From NCBI RefSeq assembly GCF_004365635.1, contig NZ_SOBH01000002.1, positions 434,001 through 498,000 on the forward strand: DNA of 64,000 bases, read 5' to 3'. The first letter of the stretch is position 1. Every line of letters begins with the position of its first letter. The position numbers were made by a program, and so were the translations under genes. The notes beneath the pieces are model-generated. The model was not told the DNA's origin. It worked only from the letters and a program-made list of their open reading frames with translations, and searched no databases. Source of the stretch: Litoreibacter halocynthiae (GTDB taxonomy: Bacteria > Pseudomonadota > Alphaproteobacteria > Rhodobacterales > Rhodobacteraceae). Positions 54,876 through 63,968 of the stretch are shown piece after piece.

Positions 54876-55850
54876 ATGATGACATTCACCAAATCCGAGC
54901 TTGAGGACGCCTGCGCCCTCGTCTACCGCCACATGCTGCCCACGGCGCAATATAGCTGGCCCATGCTGAACGCCCGCACGGGCACACCCACTTGGGTGAA
55001 GCATGAAAACCACGGGCCCACCGGCGCGTTCAAGATGCGCGGGGCGATCACCTTCATGGACTGGCTGATCCGCACCCACCCGGACGTGCCGGGCATCTGC
55101 ACCGCCACCAAGGGCAACCATGGGCAGGGACAGGCGCGGATGGCCACGGCGGCGGGTCTACGCGCGTTAATCTACGTCCCCCACGGCAACTCGGTCGAGA
55201 AAAACGCCGCCATGCGCGCCTTCGGGGCGGAACTGGTGGAGCACGGACAGGATTTCGATGAGGCCAAGGCGGAAGCCTTCCGCGTGGCCGAAGAACAGGG
55301 CCTGTTCATCGTGCCACCGTTCCACAAGGAACTGGTGCGCGGCGTGGCGACCTATGCGTTCGAGTTGCTCTCCGCCCAGCCCGATCTGGACACGATCTAT
55401 GTCCCCATAGGCTGCGGCTCCGGCATCTGTGGCACCATTCTGGCGCGGGATGCCTTGGGGCTGAAAACCAAGGTGGTTGGTGTGGTGTCAGAGAATGCCC
55501 CGACCGCGAAACTATCGGTCGAGGCGGGACGCATGGTCGAGACCGACAGCGCCAACACCTTCGCCGACGGTATGGCCGTCCGCCTGCCGGTGCAGGAGGC
55601 CTATGACATCTATTCCAAAGGCGCGGAGCGGATAATCACCGTCAGCGACGACGAGGTCGCGGAGGCTATCCGCGCCTATTACACCTGCACCCACAATCTG
55701 GCCGAAGGTGCGGGTGCTGCCCCGTTGGCGGGGCTGTTGCAGGAGAAAGAGCAGATGGCGGGCAAGCACTGTGCGGTGATCCTGTGCGGCGGGAATATCG
55801 ACACGGATTGGTTCTTGCAGGTCATGGCGGGCGGAACGCCCAAGGTTTAG
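54876..55850 (+). CDS. Pyridoxal-phosphate threonine dehydratase-like enzyme
   Basis: A 324-residue fold-type II PLP enzyme. The PLP lysine is K53 in TGAFKMRGA, the phosphate-binding loop is GCGSGICG (179-186) and the C-terminal CGGNID closes the active site. It is most like catabolic threonine/serine dehydratases or the related hydroxyaspartate dehydratases; the exact substrate is not decided. No ACT regulatory domain is present, so it is not the long biosynthetic IlvA. The start is the ATG at 54876; a long frame upstream is antisense to modA. Confidence 0.85.
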   Translation: MMTFTKSELEDACALVYRHMLPTAQYSWPMLNARTGTPTWVKHENHGPTGAFKMRGAITFMDWLIRTHPDVPGICTATKGNHGQGQARMATAAGLRALIYVPHGNSVEKNAAMRAFGAELVEHGQDFDEAKAEAFRVAEEQGLFIVPPFHKELVRGVATYAFELLSAQPDLDTIYVPIGCGSGICGTILARDALGLKTKVVGVVSENAPTAKLSVEAGRMVETDSANTFADGMAVRLPVQEAYDIYSKGAERIITVSDDEVAEAIRAYYTCTHNLAEGAGAAPLAGLLQEKEQMAGKHCAVILCGGNIDTDWFLQVMAGGTPKV

Positions 55851-55856
55851 CAAGTC

Positions 55857-56981
55857 TTAAAGCGACGCCTTCAACCGCGCGGTGAGTTGACCCAGCCGCG
55901 TGCGCACCTCGTTCCTGATCGCGCCCTCACGCGGGTCGTCAGTCAGCGTGGTGAACCAATGCTCCGGCGGGTTGCGGCCATGGCGGTTGCCCTCGAAGCT
56001 CAGGACCCGCAATACGGTTTCGGCCTGCGCGGGGAGGCGGTCCGGCGCCTCATACCCCGCCAACTCGCCCCAAACAGAAGTCCACAAGCGCCCGACGCTC
56101 CATGGGTTGTAGCCGCCCCCGCCCAGCACCAGCAGGCGCGGCGCGAGCGGTCGCAACGCCCGCAGCACGCGCAGATGCGCGTTGTTCGACAGGCTCAGAT
56201 GCGACAGCGGGTCTTCCTCCACCGCATCCGCCCCACATTGCAAAACGATGGCGTCAGGGCGATGGGTGGTGACCACAGGCAGGATCAGGCGGTCGAGGAT
56301 CAGCGCCATCTCGGTGTCGTTCAATCCGCGCGGCACCGGCAGGTTGAAAGCCGAGCCGCCTGCCTCGTCCTCCACCGCGCCGGTGCGCGGCCACAGGCCT
56401 TCCTCATGCACCGACACCATGACCGTGTCCGAGTCCCCCGCAAAGCCATGCTCCACCCCGTCGGGATGATGCGCGTCGATATCCACATAGGCGATGCGCT
56501 GCACGCCTTGGCGGCGCAGGGACAGCATCGCCAGCACCGGATCGTTGAGGTAGCAAAAGCCCCCCGCGCGGTCGGGAAAGCCGTGATGCGTGCCACCTGC
56601 GGGGCTGTAGACCACGCCACCATTCGCCAGTAACTCCCCCGCCAGCATGGCTCCGCCAGCCGAGGTTGCAGGGCGGCGGAACATCTCGGGGAAGACGGGA
56701 TTGTCCAGTGTGCCGATGCGGTGGCGGGCGCGGGTTTCCGCGCTGACATGCTGCGCGTCCTCCGCCGCCTGCAACGCGGCGATATAGTCGGGGCTGTGCC
56801 AAATCTCCAACGCCTTAGGCTTGGCACGGGGAGAGTTGACGAACTGCGCGGGCGGCAGCCACCCCAACGCGCGGCTCAGGTCCATCACGGTCGACACACG
56901 CGGCACCCGAAGCGGGTGTTTCTTGCCGTAGGAAGAGCCGCGATAAATCTCGGAGCCAATGAAAAGCGGTTGGGTCAACAT
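55857..56981 (-). CDS. Histone deacetylase-family (AcuC-like) hydrolase
   Basis: A 374-residue zinc-dependent deacetylase-type enzyme. SPAGGTHHGFPDRAGGFCYLND holds the active-site histidine pair region, and VDIDAHHPDGVEHGF the zinc ligands. In bacteria such proteins deacetylate small amines or acetylated lysines, for example on acetyl-CoA synthetase, which is present here as acs. The ATG at 56981 is preferred; the tail convergently abuts the threonine dehydratase gene. Confidence 0.87.
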   Translation of the reverse strand: MLTQPLFIGSEIYRGSSYGKKHPLRVPRVSTVMDLSRALGWLPPAQFVNSPRAKPKALEIWHSPDYIAALQAAEDAQHVSAETRARHRIGTLDNPVFPEMFRRPATSAGGAMLAGELLANGGVVYSPAGGTHHGFPDRAGGFCYLNDPVLAMLSLRRQGVQRIAYVDIDAHHPDGVEHGFAGDSDTVMVSVHEEGLWPRTGAVEDEAGGSAFNLPVPRGLNDTEMALILDRLILPVVTTHRPDAIVLQCGADAVEEDPLSHLSLSNNAHLRVLRALRPLAPRLLVLGGGGYNPWSVGRLWTSVWGELAGYEAPDRLPAQAETVLRVLSFEGNRHGRNPPEHWFTTLTDDPREGAIRNEVRTRLGQLTARLKASL

Positions 56982-57104
56982 GGGGCATATACCTAGCGGC
57001 TCTGCGCTGAAGGAACAGTCGTTTCGGCGCAAGACTCTTTAATTATCTACATTTGCGGGCTACCTTAGGGAAAAGGGCGTGTAATCGCGCCGTCGGAGCA
57101 GAGC

Positions 57105-57581
57105 ATGTCGCTGATCAAAATGAAACACCCCGCCCTCCGCATGGAGGACGCCCAGAAACGGGACGTGCGCGCCCAGTTCGGGGCGCTGTGTTTCCGTGTT
57201 CAGGATGACGAGACGCAGGTGCTTTTGGTGACCTCGCGCAATTCTCGCCGCTGGATTATCCCCAAAGGCTGGCCGATGGAAGACCAGTCCCCCGCCCAAG
57301 CCGCCGCCATCGAGGCGTTCGAGGAGGCAGGCGTCGAGGGCAAGGCTTACAACATCTGTCTGGGCCTTTATTCCTATACCAAGATTATGGCCAAATCCGA
57401 CAACCTGCCCTGCGCGGTGTCGGTGTTTCCGCTGAAGGTGCAGAAGACCCGTAAGGTCTGGCCTGAAAGCAAGCAGCGCACTCGCAAGTGGTTCAGCTTA
57501 AAGAAGGCCGCCGCCCGCGTGCGAGAGCCGGAATTGCGTAAGATTATCAAGAATTTCGACGCGGCTTTGCTGAAAGCCTGA
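57105..57581 (+). CDS. NUDIX hydrolase
   Basis: A 158-residue protein. The Nudix region is WIIPKGWPMEDQSPAQAAA followed by IEAFEEAGVEG. EAFEEAGV keeps the metal-binding glutamates, but the first Glu of the standard GX5E and the Arg before the EUXEE are replaced, the pattern seen in the diphosphoinositol-phosphate/Ap4A-like subgroup. The substrate is unknown. A basic C-terminal tail follows. Confidence 0.85.
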   Translation: MSLIKMKHPALRMEDAQKRDVRAQFGALCFRVQDDETQVLLVTSRNSRRWIIPKGWPMEDQSPAQAAAIEAFEEAGVEGKAYNICLGLYSYTKIMAKSDNLPCAVSVFPLKVQKTRKVWPESKQRTRKWFSLKKAAARVREPELRKIIKNFDAALLKA

Positions 57582-57651
57582 ACCGATTGAGGCTTGCCTT
57601 CGTCCCGCGCGTGCTTAGATTTATATGACGCTATAAGGACCACTCCGCGCT

Positions 57652-58065
57652 ATGATCCGCTACGCCCTCACCTGTGCCAACGACCACAGCTTCGACAGCT
57701 GGTTCCAGTCGGCAGACGCCTTCGACAAGCTGTTGTCGGCGGGCATGGTGACCTGCGCAATCTGCGGCACCGACGAGGTCAAGAAGTCCATCATGGCCCC
57801 CCGCGTGCGCACCTCGGATGACAAGCCGCTCTCCGCCCCTGCCTCCCCCGCCGAGCAGGCGTTGAAGGAGTTGCGGGCGAAGGTGGAGGCGAACTCGGAG
57901 AATGTCGGCAAAAACTTCGCCAAGGAAGCCCGCGCCATGCATGACGGCACAGCGCCGGAACGCTCGATTTATGGCGAGGCGAAGCTGAAGGACGCAAAGG
58001 CGCTGATCGACGACGGCATTCCCGTGGTGCCGCTGCCGTTCGGGCCGAGCCGCAAGAGCAACTAG
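57652..58065 (+). CDS. DUF1178 protein
   Basis: A 137-residue protein beginning MIRYALTCANDHSFDSWFQSADAFDKL with paired cysteines (TCAND, TCAICGTDEV), typical of DUF1178. A metal-binding zinc-ribbon-like start is likely, function unknown. It precedes the membrane-tethered monooxygenase-like gene by 11 bases and probably shares its transcript. Confidence 0.83.
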   Translation: MIRYALTCANDHSFDSWFQSADAFDKLLSAGMVTCAICGTDEVKKSIMAPRVRTSDDKPLSAPASPAEQALKELRAKVEANSENVGKNFAKEARAMHDGTAPERSIYGEAKLKDAKALIDDGIPVVPLPFGPSRKSN

Positions 58066-58076
58066 AGAGTTTGGCA

Positions 58077-58637
58077 ATGTCACATGATGCGCGCCCTGTC
58101 CTGTCCATCATCGTAAGGCGGTTCGGGCACGAATTCAGAGATGACATCATGCAGTCCCTCGAACAATTGCAGAAAGCCGCCGCCAATGAGGAAGGGTATC
58201 TGGGTGATCACAACAGCCTGTCGCAGCAGGATGATTGCTACGAACTTGTAAACGTTTTCTCATTCGACTCGCGAAAGAACCTCGAAAGATGGGAAAGCTC
58301 GGACCTGCGCAAAGAGTGCCTGGCGGATCTGGACCGGCATCCGCAGAAGGTCACGAGACATCCCCATGTCGACGAATTCTCCCTACTTCTGAGCCCCAAA
58401 TCGCGGGTGAGCAAAATCGAAATTGTGGTAATTCTGATCTTCTGGATTCTTGTCCTAGGCGCCACATTGGGCTTTTTCGCCGATTTGCTCCTACCTGCAA
58501 CCTTCCCTGCCGCAGTTCGGTCGGTCTTGCTGATTTCGATCAACGTCGTGCTGATCAGCTACATTTTCCTCCCTTGGTCAAGCAGCTGGCTGACACGGCT
58601 CAAAACCCGTCTTGCCGTCAAGAAATCCGGCAAATGA
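58077..58637 (+). CDS. ABM-like domain fused to two membrane helices
   Basis: A 186-residue protein. Residues about 8-105 resemble the antibiotic-biosynthesis monooxygenase ferredoxin-like fold (VLSIIVRRFGHEFRDDIMQSLEQL and FSFDSRKNLERWESSDLRKECL); two membrane segments follow (about 115-140 and 147-170). The ATG at 58077 has GAGAG upstream; TTG at 58071 is the alternative. The role is unknown. Tethering of an ABM domain to the membrane is less usual. Confidence 0.7.
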   Translation: MSHDARPVLSIIVRRFGHEFRDDIMQSLEQLQKAAANEEGYLGDHNSLSQQDDCYELVNVFSFDSRKNLERWESSDLRKECLADLDRHPQKVTRHPHVDEFSLLLSPKSRVSKIEIVVILIFWILVLGATLGFFADLLLPATFPAAVRSVLLISINVVLISYIFLPWSSSWLTRLKTRLAVKKSGK

Positions 58638-58677
58638 CGCGCATTCCTCAGCAAGTCGATGCCTGACTGACCCCGCG

Positions 58678-58731
58678 CCCCTTGCCCTTGGCTGCGTCGC
58701 GTCATAAGACGCAGCACGACACGACAAGGGG
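58678..58731 (+). promoter_or_regulatory. lysC leader hairpin that can mask the ribosome-binding site
   Basis: Outer arm CCCCTTG (58678-58684) pairs with CAAGGGG (58725-58731), which contains the lysC Shine-Dalgarno AAGGGG. Inside it GCTGCGTC (58691-58698) pairs with GACGCAGC (58708-58715). A second CCCTTG (58685-58690) offers an alternative anti-Shine-Dalgarno. The ATG follows eight bases later. No known lysine or other riboswitch consensus is recognised. Confidence 0.5.
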
Positions 58732-58739
58732 CACAACCC

Positions 58740-59978
58740 ATGCCAAGACTGGTGATGAAATTCGGCGGTACGTCCGTCGCCAATCCGGACCGCATCCGCC
58801 GCGCCGCAAAGCGCGTGGGCGTCGAGGTGGCCAAGGGCTATGAAGTGATCGTCATCGTGTCGGCCATGTCCGGCAAGACCAACGAACTTGTGGGCTGGGT
58901 CGAGGACGTCTCGCCGCTCTATGACGCCCGCGAATACGACGCGATCGTCTCGTCGGGCGAGAACGTCACCGCGGGCTTGATGGCGCTGACCTTGCAGCAA
59001 ATGGACGTGCCTGCGCGCAGTTGGCAGGGCTGGCAGGTGCCGTTGATGACGACGGACGCCCACGGCTCCGCCCGTATCGAGGACATTCCGACCGCCAATC
59101 TGGACGCGAAGTTCAACGAGGGCATGAAGGTCGCCGTTGTCGCCGGCTTCCAAGGCATCAGCCATGAGGGCCGCATCACCACGCTGGGGCGTGGTGGCTC
59201 TGATACGACAGCCGTGGCCTTCGCCGCCGCATTTGAAGCAGAGCGCTGCGACATCTACACCGATGTAGACGGGGTCTACACCACCGACCCGCGCATCGAG
59301 GACAAGGCCCGCAAGCTGGACCGCATCGCCTTCGAGGAAATGCTGGAACTGGCCTCTCTGGGCGCAAAGGTTCTGCAAACCCGCTCGGTCGAGTTGGCGA
59401 TGCGCTACGGCGTGAAGCTGCGGGTTCTGTCAAGTTTTGAAGAAATGGACGACAACGCGGGCACGCTTGTGTGTGCCGAGGAGGATATCGTGGAAAGCAA
59501 CGTAGTCGCAGGCGTGGCCTTCGTCAGGGACGAAGCCAAAATGACCCTTATCTCGGTCGCCGACCGTCCGGGCATCGCAGCCGCCATTTTCGGGCCATTG
59601 TCCGAAGCGGGCGTGAACGTGGATATGATCGTACAAAACATCTCGGAAGAGGGTCGCACCGATATGACCTTCTCCTGCCCCGTCAACGAAGTGCCCCGCG
59701 CCGAAAAAGCCATGGCGGAAGCCAAGGCCTCCGGCTCGATCAACTACCACGATCTGGTTGCAGACACGGATGTGGCAAAGGTTTCGGTGGTCGGCATCGG
59801 CATGCGCAGCCACGCAGGTGTCGCCGCGAAAATGTTTGCCGCCCTTCAGGCGGAAGGTGTCAACATCAAGGTTATCACCACCTCCGAGATCAAAATCTCG
59901 GTGCTGATCGACCGCAAATACATGGAACTGGCCGTCCAAGCGCTGCATGACGCCTTCGAGTTGGATAAGGTGGGCTAA
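58740..59978 (+). CDS. lysC: Aspartate kinase
   Basis: A 412-residue single-domain aspartokinase. Starts with VMKFGGTSVAN (5-15), followed by the kinase domain to about 245 and two ACT domains (SVADRPGIAAAIFGPL and VVGIGMRSHAGVAAKMFAAL). It makes aspartyl phosphate, the first step to lysine, methionine and threonine, and the ACT domains give lysine/threonine feedback. A terminator follows. Its leader is described separately. Confidence 0.96.
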   Translation: MPRLVMKFGGTSVANPDRIRRAAKRVGVEVAKGYEVIVIVSAMSGKTNELVGWVEDVSPLYDAREYDAIVSSGENVTAGLMALTLQQMDVPARSWQGWQVPLMTTDAHGSARIEDIPTANLDAKFNEGMKVAVVAGFQGISHEGRITTLGRGGSDTTAVAFAAAFEAERCDIYTDVDGVYTTDPRIEDKARKLDRIAFEEMLELASLGAKVLQTRSVELAMRYGVKLRVLSSFEEMDDNAGTLVCAEEDIVESNVVAGVAFVRDEAKMTLISVADRPGIAAAIFGPLSEAGVNVDMIVQNISEEGRTDMTFSCPVNEVPRAEKAMAEAKASGSINYHDLVADTDVAKVSVVGIGMRSHAGVAAKMFAALQAEGVNIKVITTSEIKISVLIDRKYMELAVQALHDAFELDKVG

Positions 59979-60016
59979 ACCCCCGCTATTCCTCGCTAAA
60001 AACCGATAATACCGTT

Positions 60017-60049
60017 AGCGCCCGCGCATCGTCGCGGGCGTTCGTTTTT
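60017..60049 (+). terminator. Terminator of lysC
   Basis: CGCCCGCG (60019-60026) and CGCGGGCG (60033-60040) form a perfect eight-base stem with loop CATCGT, and TTCGTTTTT follows. Confidence 0.93.
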
Positions 60050-60269
60050 GGGAAACCCCGAAAGAGTGGCCTTCACAATTGGTACAGTCCCCGCCCAAGA
60101 ATGAGACTTATCAGCCCAATATTTGCGCTTTCGGAACATCTGGCGTCTTGTGATGCGTGAAAACGCATCGTATCGGCGACTTTCCTCTAAGCAGGCAAGT
60201 CTCCCCTCTCCACTTCCCCAGAAAACTCCCGTATAGCAAATAGTGAGACCACAAGGGGGGGCGAGGGTT

Positions 60270-62525
60270 TTGCCCAACGGAACTGAAAGTGAAAGCCGCA
60301 AGCTGCTTGGCCGCCTGCGCGATACCCTTGCCGAAGAAGGCGCGGGGCAGGAAAGGCTTGACCGGATCACCACCATCATCGCGGAATCGATGGCGACCGA
60401 TGTGTGCTCTATCTACCTGTTTCGCGACGCGGAAACGCTGGAGTTGTGCGCCACCGAAGGTCTGAACCAAGAGGCCGTCCACCAGACGCGGATGCGGATT
60501 GGCGAAGGTCTTGTCGGCCGCGTCGCGCGGACTTCCACGCCGGTGAACACACCCGACGCCCCGTCCGCCCGCGGGTTCCGGTTCATGCCGGAGACCGGCG
60601 AGGAGATTTTCTCGTCCTTCCTCGGCCTGCCCATCCAACGGTTAGGCGACACGCTCGGCGTGCTGGTCGTCCAGTCCAAAGACGCCCGCAGCTACACCGA
60701 AGACGAAGTTTACGCGCTGGAAGTTGTGGCCATGGTGCTGGCCGAGATGACCGAACTGGGTGCGTTCCAGGGCGAAGGCGCCGCGATGAGCGCACGCCAC
60801 GTCCAGCAAGCGCTGTTCCGCGGCGGCACCGCTCAGGAAGGGGCCGCAGAGGGTCACGTCTACCTGCACGAGCCTCGCGTCGTGATCACCAACCCGATTG
60901 CCGACGATCCCCATGTCGAACTGCGGCGTCTGGAGGATGCCATGGCGACCCTGCGCGGCTCGGTCGACGAGATGCTGGGCGCGATGGGCAAGAACACCGA
61001 CAAGGAACAGGTGAAGGTGATCGAGGCGTATCGCATGTTCGCCAACTCCCGCTCTTGGGTGAAGCGCATGCAGGAAAACGTCGGGCTGGGCCTATCGGCC
61101 GAGGCCGCCGTCGAGAAAGAGCAATCCGCCACCCGCGCCCGTATGGAAAGTGTGCCGGACGCCTATCTGCGTGACCGGCTGCATGATCTGGACGACCTGT
61201 CGAACCGGCTGCTGCGCCTGCTGACCGGACAAGGACGCGACACCGGCGCGGAAATGCCGGACAACCCCATTCTGGTCGCCAAGAATATCGGGCCGGGGGA
61301 ATTGCTGGACTACGGCAAGAAGCTCAAGGGCATCGTGCTGGAGGAAGGCTCTGTCGGCTCCCACGCGGCGATTGTTGCGCGCGCTTGGGCCATCCCGCTG
61401 GTGATCAACGCCAAGCGGATCCTGACCGAGGCGCTGAACGGTGACCACATTCTGGTCGATGGCGACCAAGGTATCGTTCACCTGCGTCCGGAGGATGCGG
61501 TTGCCGCCGCCTTCCGCGACAAGATCGCGATGCAGACGCAGGCGCAGCAACGCTACACCTCCATCCGCGAAAAGCCCGCCACCACGCTGGATGGCGAAAC
61601 GATTGCCTTGCACATGAATGCGGGCCTGATGGCCGACCTGCCCTCGTTGGTCAGCTCGGGCGCGGAGGGCGTGGGCCTGTTTCGCACCGAGTTGCAATTC
61701 CTGACCCGCGCACGGGTGCCGCGCCGGTCCGAACTGGCGTCCATCTACGGCTCTGTCATGGATGCCGCAAAGGGCAAGCAGGTTGTGTTCCGCACGCTCG
61801 ACATCGGGTCGGACAAAGTGCTGCCCTATATGAAAGCCACCGAGGAGCCGAACCCCGCGATGGGCTGGCGGGCCATTCGTGTCGGGCTGGACAAAAAGGG
61901 CGTGATGCGGATGCAGCTGCAAGCGCTGATCCGTGCCGCCAACGGGCGTCCGCTCTCGGTCATGTTCCCGTTTGTCGCCCAGTTCGACGAATTCCGGGAC
62001 GCCAGACAGCATCTGCTGGACGAGTTGGAGCGCGAAAGAAAGTTGGGCCACACCCTGCCCGTCGACGTCAAAATCGGCGCGATGCTGGAGACCCCGTCGC
62101 TGGCCTTCGCCCCCAAACAGTTCTTCGAGCTGGCGGATTTCATCTCCATCGGCGGTAATGATCTGAAACAGTTTTTCTTTGCTGCCGACCGCGAAAACGA
62201 GCGTGTGCGCAAACGCTATGACACGCTGAATGTCAGCTTCCTGACCTTCCTTGAGCAAATCGTCGCGCGCTGCGCCGAGACCAACACGCCGGTTAGTTTC
62301 TGTGGCGAAGATGCAGGAAGACCCGTCGAGGCATTGTGCTTTACAGCAATCGGTTTGCGGACGCTGTCGATGCGCCCTGCCTCCATCGGTCCGGTGAAAA
62401 GCCTGCTGCGCCGAACGGATCTGGCCGAGGCCAAGCAGGTCATCGACGCCGCCCGCCTGTCGGGGGCGCAATCGGTGCGGGCCGCTGTTATGGACTGGTT
62501 AACGGGCCGCGCCGAGACGTCCTGA
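60270..62525 (+). CDS. ptsP: Nitrogen-PTS enzyme I, PtsP (EI-Ntr)
   Basis: About 751 residues. An N-terminal GAF domain (about 25-165), then the PEP-utilising enzyme I domains: the His-domain SVGSHAAIVAR with the phospho-histidine (about H365) and the C-terminal barrel with GAMLETPSLAFAP, FISIGGNDLKQF and CGEDAG. It takes phosphate from PEP to NPr, informing the nitrogen-PTS. I chose TTG at 60270 because it gives MPNGTESESRKLL, as I recall for roseobacter PtsP, with AAGGGGG ten bases upstream; GTG at 60243 is the alternative. Confidence 0.92.
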   Translation: MPNGTESESRKLLGRLRDTLAEEGAGQERLDRITTIIAESMATDVCSIYLFRDAETLELCATEGLNQEAVHQTRMRIGEGLVGRVARTSTPVNTPDAPSARGFRFMPETGEEIFSSFLGLPIQRLGDTLGVLVVQSKDARSYTEDEVYALEVVAMVLAEMTELGAFQGEGAAMSARHVQQALFRGGTAQEGAAEGHVYLHEPRVVITNPIADDPHVELRRLEDAMATLRGSVDEMLGAMGKNTDKEQVKVIEAYRMFANSRSWVKRMQENVGLGLSAEAAVEKEQSATRARMESVPDAYLRDRLHDLDDLSNRLLRLLTGQGRDTGAEMPDNPILVAKNIGPGELLDYGKKLKGIVLEEGSVGSHAAIVARAWAIPLVINAKRILTEALNGDHILVDGDQGIVHLRPEDAVAAAFRDKIAMQTQAQQRYTSIREKPATTLDGETIALHMNAGLMADLPSLVSSGAEGVGLFRTELQFLTRARVPRRSELASIYGSVMDAAKGKQVVFRTLDIGSDKVLPYMKATEEPNPAMGWRAIRVGLDKKGVMRMQLQALIRAANGRPLSVMFPFVAQFDEFRDARQHLLDELERERKLGHTLPVDVKIGAMLETPSLAFAPKQFFELADFISIGGNDLKQFFFAADRENERVRKRYDTLNVSFLTFLEQIVARCAETNTPVSFCGEDAGRPVEALCFTAIGLRTLSMRPASIGPVKSLLRRTDLAEAKQVIDAARLSGAQSVRAAVMDWLTGRAETS

Positions 62526-62694
62526 CCCCGGAAAACAAAACGACCCGCCGCACGGTTTTATCCGAAGGGCAGGCCGCGTCAGCGAGAGGGAAGACCCGCT
62601 GGAAACTGGTTACTTACTCGTGCCTCAGGCATGTGTTCTTAACGATCAGCAACCCGTTGCATGCGCAGATAACCCCAGCAGGGTTACCGAATAG

Positions 62695-63471
62695 TTAACG
62701 CTTGGTCGCTTTGTTCGACAACTCTTGCCGGAAGGCCTCGACCAAAGCGGCACGATCCGATCCCGTCTCCTCGGCCAGTCTTCGCAACCCGAAGCTGACA
62801 TGCGCCATTTCCTGATAGTAACTGGTAAAGCTGTAGTTGATTGCCGCCCCCGTGACCGCCCCCAGCACCGGAATGGTCTGCGCGGCGAGCTTTTGGCCCA
62901 GCACCAAGGCCAGCTTCGGGGCCACCTGTTTGATGACGCCGTGCAGCGTCGCGCCGGTGACGCTCAGCCGGAGGGTCAGAAAGTTGAGGTCGGTGCTGTC
63001 ATCCTCGGCCAGCGGACCAGCCGAGGCGAAGACCTGCAAGCATTCCGCCCGTGTGTCGGGATGGGTTGTGTCGAAACCATGTTCCTCGGCGATGGTCTGG
63101 ATGGCGCGCAAGATAACGGTGGTGGTCACCGGCAATTCGGCCAACGCGGATGGCAGCCCGCCGAACCCGCCAGCAGCCCCTGTGCCCATCGTCAGCGCAC
63201 GGGTCATCCACTGACCCGAGTCCGGCACATTGGCGCGGGTCTTCGCCGCCGCCTCGAAGCTGAACTCCAAGGCCTTGATCGTCGCCCCATCCAACCCGTC
63301 GCGCGCGCCTTTCGGCAAGTTATCCAGCAGGCCTTCCGCCTTCGCGCCCAGTGCGTTCAAAACTTTCAACCCGATCCCGCGCGCGTTGCGGTAACGGGCG
63401 GCAAGATGCTTGATTTGCACGTCCAAAGGGGGGGCAGCGGGTTTGATCGGGGGCAAAATGGACTGGTTCAT
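62695..63471 (-). CDS. EcsC-family protein
   Basis: A 258-residue protein. Alanine- and leucine-rich helical body with GTGAAGGFGGLPSALAELPVTTTVILRAIQTIAEEHG, and PVLGAVTGAAINYSFTSYYQEMAHVSFGLRRLA at the C-terminus, the usual EcsC-type signatures. The biochemical role is not settled. The ATG at 63471 is chosen; an upstream frame belongs to the next gene. It lies five bases after the GNAT stop. Confidence 0.85.
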   Translation of the reverse strand: MNQSILPPIKPAAPPLDVQIKHLAARYRNARGIGLKVLNALGAKAEGLLDNLPKGARDGLDGATIKALEFSFEAAAKTRANVPDSGQWMTRALTMGTGAAGGFGGLPSALAELPVTTTVILRAIQTIAEEHGFDTTHPDTRAECLQVFASAGPLAEDDSTDLNFLTLRLSVTGATLHGVIKQVAPKLALVLGQKLAAQTIPVLGAVTGAAINYSFTSYYQEMAHVSFGLRRLAEETGSDRAALVEAFRQELSNKATKR

Positions 63472-63476
63472 CCCCT

Positions 63477-63968
63477 TTAAGTGCTGCCCGTCGGCGCGTT
63501 TTTCAAGGAGGACACCACGCCGCGCACGTCTTTCCAATCCCAAAGCCCCAGCACACGGTCCGGGTTTGTGGGCGGTGGCATTTCGACCCCGTCGAGTTTT
63601 TGAAAGCCGAATTTTCCGTAATACGGCGCGTCGCCGACCAGCAGCACCCGCTTCCAGCCAAGCATCTCGGCGCGGGCCAGACTGTCGCGCACCAAGGCCC
63701 CGCCCAGCCCCTCGCCCTGACGCGTCGGGTGAACGGCCACAGGGCCAAGCAAAAGCGCACCATGCGCCCCCACGCGGATCGGCCAATAGCGGATGGCACC
63801 GCCGATAATGCCCGCCTCGTCGCTAGCGACCAAAGACAGCTCCGGCACCGGATCGACCCCGTCGCGCAAGCGGTAGGAGGACAGCGCAGTACGTCCGGGC
63901 GCAAACGACAGATCGTATAGCGCCTCGACCGCCCACCAGTCTTGCGGAGTCTCAACCCTGAGTTCCAA
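63477..63968 (-). CDS. GNAT-family N-acetyltransferase
   Basis: A 163-residue acetyltransferase. The acetyl-CoA motif A is LLGPVAVHPTRQGEGLGGALVRDSLARAE and the later YYGKFGFQKL is the usual end. Start is probably TTG (63968) with GGGCAGGGCAA upstream; the open frame is bounded there. The substrate is not known; the nearest sub-type is the YhbS-like group. It is followed closely by the EcsC-family gene, so they form an operon. The window ends 32 bases upstream. Confidence 0.82.
   Translation of the reverse strand: MELRVETPQDWWAVEALYDLSFAPGRTALSSYRLRDGVDPVPELSLVASDEAGIIGGAIRYWPIRVGAHGALLLGPVAVHPTRQGEGLGGALVRDSLARAEMLGWKRVLLVGDAPYYGKFGFQKLDGVEMPPPTNPDRVLGLWDWKDVRGVVSSLKNAPTGST

Noticed and set aside
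61092-62471. Long minus-strand open frame over ptsP
   Set aside because: It lies within the conserved enzyme I domain on the other strand; no motifs are visible.
62684-62698. Near-CtrA box TTAC-N7-TTAA
   Set aside because: It has one mismatch and lies at the convergent 3' ends of ptsP and the EcsC-family gene, overlapping the latter's stop, where a promoter is not expected.
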